Origin: an uncultured Porphyromonadaceae bacterium
GTDB taxonomy: Bacteria; Bacteroidota; Bacteroidia; Bacteroidales; Coprobacteraceae
Direction: 5' to 3'
Assembly: GCA_900545915.1 (NCBI GenBank)
Contig: URAV01000006.1
Span: forward strand, 1-64,000
DNA: 64,000 nt
Shown here: in pieces, positions 61,897 through 64,000 of the stretch
Numbering within the stretch: position 1 is the first letter of the stretch
How the letters are laid out: each line of letters begins with the position of its first letter
Program-made: the position numbers and the translations under genes
Notes under the pieces: model-generated
Database searches by the model: none
The model's input: the letters and a program-made list of their open reading frames with translations, nothing else
Told to the model about the DNA's origin: nothing

Positions 61897-63276
61897 ATGA
61901 GAAAGCGAAAAAAATATATTCTTATTGCAGCTTCATGGTTTACCGTATTGCTATGTTGGCAGTTTTTTTCGCTATATATCGGGAATAAAGATATTTTCCC
62001 TTCGGCTTTTCAGCTCATTGCAGCAGTATTTTATTTGTTTTCGGAGGCCTCTTTTTCGTCTGCCATATTATCGACTTTGTTGCGAGGAATATGCGGGATG
62101 TTGCTTTCCATTTGTCTGGCTGCGATATTGGCATGGCGCGCTTCCCGATCAGATGCGTTTCGCACGTATATTCATCCTTTTTTGACCTTACTTCGTTCCG
62201 TCCCGATTATTTCATTTTTGTTTTTATTTTTGATTTGGTTTTCTCCGGAATACATTCCTCTGATAATGGCTTTGATAACTATAGTTCCGGTGTTGACCGA
62301 GAATTTAATAGCCGGTTTTCGGAATATCGATCACTCCTTGCTGGAAATGTCCTATATGTATGCTTTTTCAGTAAGGCAAAAAATAAAACATATTATTTAT
62401 CCGGCAGTATCGCCTTATCTTTTCAGCGGACTGATCTCCACAACAGGATTAGGGTGGAAAGCTATTATTATGGGAGAAGCTTTGGCACAACCCGTTACAG
62501 GTATCGGAGTTATGATTCGTGAAGCTCACGGCTTTATAGAAGTTCCTCGTTTGTTGGCTTGGACGTTGGTTGCCGTAGTTATATCGTATGGTTTTGAATC
62601 GTTATTGAAAAGGATTGAAAAATATAGTTTCCCGGTCTCTTTCGCCTCAAAAGATCATGCGGAAAAAATAATGGAGAATTTTCCCGATATTCTCAATATA
62701 GAGGGAATTCGAAAGAGATATGGACATAAAATCTTATTATCGGGGTTACAGTTGTCTGTTTCGAGGGGAAAAATTACTTGTTTAATGGCTTCTTCCGGAT
62801 ATGGGAAAACAACGTTGTTGCGTCTGTTGTCGGGGTTGGATCATGCCGAAGCGGGAGATGTGTCTTTAAAAAAAGATTATAGAGTGGCTTTTCTTTTTCA
62901 AGAATACAGACTTTTGCCGCATTTGACGGTGTATGAAAATATCGCGCTTTCCCGTTCGTCTTGTATGCGAGAGGAAACGGCTCGTAAAGAAATAACCGAG
63001 ATTTTGGAACAACTGGATATGCGAAATTGCATAGATCGTTTTCCTGAAACGTTGAGCGGGGGAGAATGTCAACGTGTCGTATTGGCGCGAATGATGTTTT
63101 TCCCTGCATCTTTATATTTGCTTGATGAGCCGTTTAAAGGGCTCGATTTCGATTTGAAGCAAAGAGTTATGGACTATTTGCGGAAATGGCAGGTCCGGTA
63201 CGGAAAGACTATCTTGTATGTTACACATCAAGATGATGAGACGAGAATAGCTGATAAAATTGTAAGAATTCAATAA
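61897..63276 (+). CDS. ABC transporter permease fused to ATPase (SsuC-SsuB type)
   Basis: 459 aa, two proteins in one. Residues 1-240 form a BPD-type permease with about six membrane helices and an EAA-like loop (NLIAGFRNIDHSLLEMSYMY). Residues 265-459 are an ATPase: Walker A ASSGYGKTT (298-306, Ala where Gly is usual), Q-loop FLFQEYRLLP, signature LSGGECQRVVLARMM, Walker B LYLLDEPFKGLD, H-loop YVTHQDDE. The ATPase part is short, lacking the C-terminal extension of SsuB. With the preceding binding protein it makes a complete importer from two genes. Confidence 0.88.
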   Translation: MRKRKKYILIAASWFTVLLCWQFFSLYIGNKDIFPSAFQLIAAVFYLFSEASFSSAILSTLLRGICGMLLSICLAAILAWRASRSDAFRTYIHPFLTLLRSVPIISFLFLFLIWFSPEYIPLIMALITIVPVLTENLIAGFRNIDHSLLEMSYMYAFSVRQKIKHIIYPAVSPYLFSGLISTTGLGWKAIIMGEALAQPVTGIGVMIREAHGFIEVPRLLAWTLVAVVISYGFESLLKRIEKYSFPVSFASKDHAEKIMENFPDILNIEGIRKRYGHKILLSGLQLSVSRGKITCLMASSGYGKTTLLRLLSGLDHAEAGDVSLKKDYRVAFLFQEYRLLPHLTVYENIALSRSSCMREETARKEITEILEQLDMRNCIDRFPETLSGGECQRVVLARMMFFPASLYLLDEPFKGLDFDLKQRVMDYLRKWQVRYGKTILYVTHQDDETRIADKIVRIQ

Positions 63277-63291
63277 ACTTATTATTTGAGA

Positions 63292-64000
63292 ATGAATAAA
63301 ATATTTCCTCAGTTGATTTCAAAAGTTTTGAATATCAAGGCCGATCAGATTTCGAATACGATAGCTTTACTTGAAGACGGGGCTACGATTCCGTTTATAA
63401 GCCGCTACCGGAAAGAGATGACCGGGGCATTGGATGAGGTGCAGATTGCCGATATAAAAAACCGATATGACAAATTATGTGAGATAGAGAAACGGAAACA
63501 GACGATTCTATCGACGATCGAGGAACAAGGAAAATTGTCTTCGGAATTGAAAAACCGCATAGAGTCTTCTTGGGATATGACGGAGTTGGAAGACATCTAT
63601 TTGCCGTACAAACCGAGACGTCGCACTCGTGCGGAGATAGCCCGAGAGAAAGGGTTGGAATCTTTAGCTAAATGGCTGATGATTCAGCAGCCCGGTGATC
63701 CAGGATATAAAGCATCAGCTTTTGTAAAAGGAGAAGTTAAAGATAGCGAAGATGCATTGAAAGGAGCTTGTGATATTATTGCCGAATGGGTTTCTGAAAA
63801 TGAAAGAGCAAGGAATACCGTACGGGGATTATTTCGGCGAGAAGCTGTAATATCGTCTCGTGTAGTAAAAACGAAAGTTGAAGAAGCTGCGAAATATAGA
63901 GATTATTTCGAGTGGTCTGAGCCGTTGTATCGTTGTTCTTCCCATCGGTTGTTAGCAATGCGTAGAGGAGAAGCCGAAGGCTTTTTAAAAGTTTCTATAT
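63292..64000 (+). CDS. tex: Tex-family transcription accessory protein (partial, runs off window)
   Basis: About 236 residues are visible before the right edge. The N-terminus (FPQLISKVLNIKADQISNTI, ATIPFISRYRKEMTGALDEV) and the downstream EDIYLPYKPRRRTRAEIARE are the Tex N-terminal helical signature. The full protein should run to about 700-780 aa with YqgF-like, HhH and S1 RNA-binding domains outside this window. Tex is a conserved nucleic-acid-binding factor affecting transcription. It lies 15 bases after the ABC fusion gene. Confidence 0.93.
   Translation, partial: MNKIFPQLISKVLNIKADQISNTIALLEDGATIPFISRYRKEMTGALDEVQIADIKNRYDKLCEIEKRKQTILSTIEEQGKLSSELKNRIESSWDMTELEDIYLPYKPRRRTRAEIAREKGLESLAKWLMIQQPGDPGYKASAFVKGEVKDSEDALKGACDIIAEWVSENERARNTVRGLFRREAVISSRVVKTKVEEAAKYRDYFEWSEPLYRCSSHRLLAMRRGEAEGFLKVSI

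Overview
The window is AT-rich chromosomal DNA from a member of the Bacteroidota, most likely a gut Bacteroidales species. The basis is gene content: a phosphonate operon with a DUF5690 membrane protein, the glmS / long PurF-like / carA / carB order, DapL, type III glutamine synthetase, a fused ResB-CcsA protein, GH92 and GH95 enzymes, and a DUF3078 protein. Many -7 promoter boxes also fit the Bacteroidota pattern TAnnTTTG. Species cannot be fixed from the sequence alone. No rRNA, tRNA, CRISPR array, transposase or phage gene was seen. The last gene (tex) runs off the right edge.

Layout. 0.2-3.5 kb: 2-aminoethylphosphonate catabolism (transporter-like gene, phnX, phnW), divergent from a putative regulator (3.7-4.6 kb), followed by a Gfo/Idh/MocA oxidoreductase. 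5.7-8.1 kb: a GH31 glycosidase. 8.3-16.4 kb: a four-gene operon glmS, purF-like, carA, carB. 17.0-21.3 kb: dapF, dapL, glnN. 21.6-25.1 kb: pyrG, yidC. Five glutamine-making or glutamine-using enzymes therefore lie close together. 25.6-28.8 kb: a DUF3078 envelope protein and an HtrA-like protease fused to TPRs.

29.0-45.2 kb is a glycan-degradation region without SusC/SusD: a heparinase II/III-type lyase paired with a large protein full of acidic calcium loops, then GH99/GH71-like, GH92 and GH2 genes, a chorismatase-like gene, and a GH95 enzyme (with an inserted discoidin-type domain) followed by an SGNH esterase. 45.2-48.9 kb: a cytochrome c maturation fusion protein and an EamA transporter, which overlap tail to tail.

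49.0-57.5 kb is an envelope and efflux block: TolC, MacA, MacB-type ATPase and permease, a LytS-type kinase and a LytTR regulator in one operon, with a rubredoxin gene behind it (found by reading; 53 aa). Divergent from this is an ECF sigma factor / membrane anti-sigma candidate / Spy-like protein trio. 57.6-59.3 kb: an AspT/YidE-type transporter. 59.8-64 kb: an operon of a membrane metallophosphoesterase, an ABC substrate-binding lipoprotein, an ABC permease fused to its own ATPase, and tex.

The feature that conventional genes do not explain is a family of short intergenic repeats bounded by inverted ends (consensus AGAGCCTGTCTAAATTTT). About ten full, shortened or solo-end copies are scattered across the window, always outside genes and often abutting transcription terminators; one lies in a roughly 300-nt leader.
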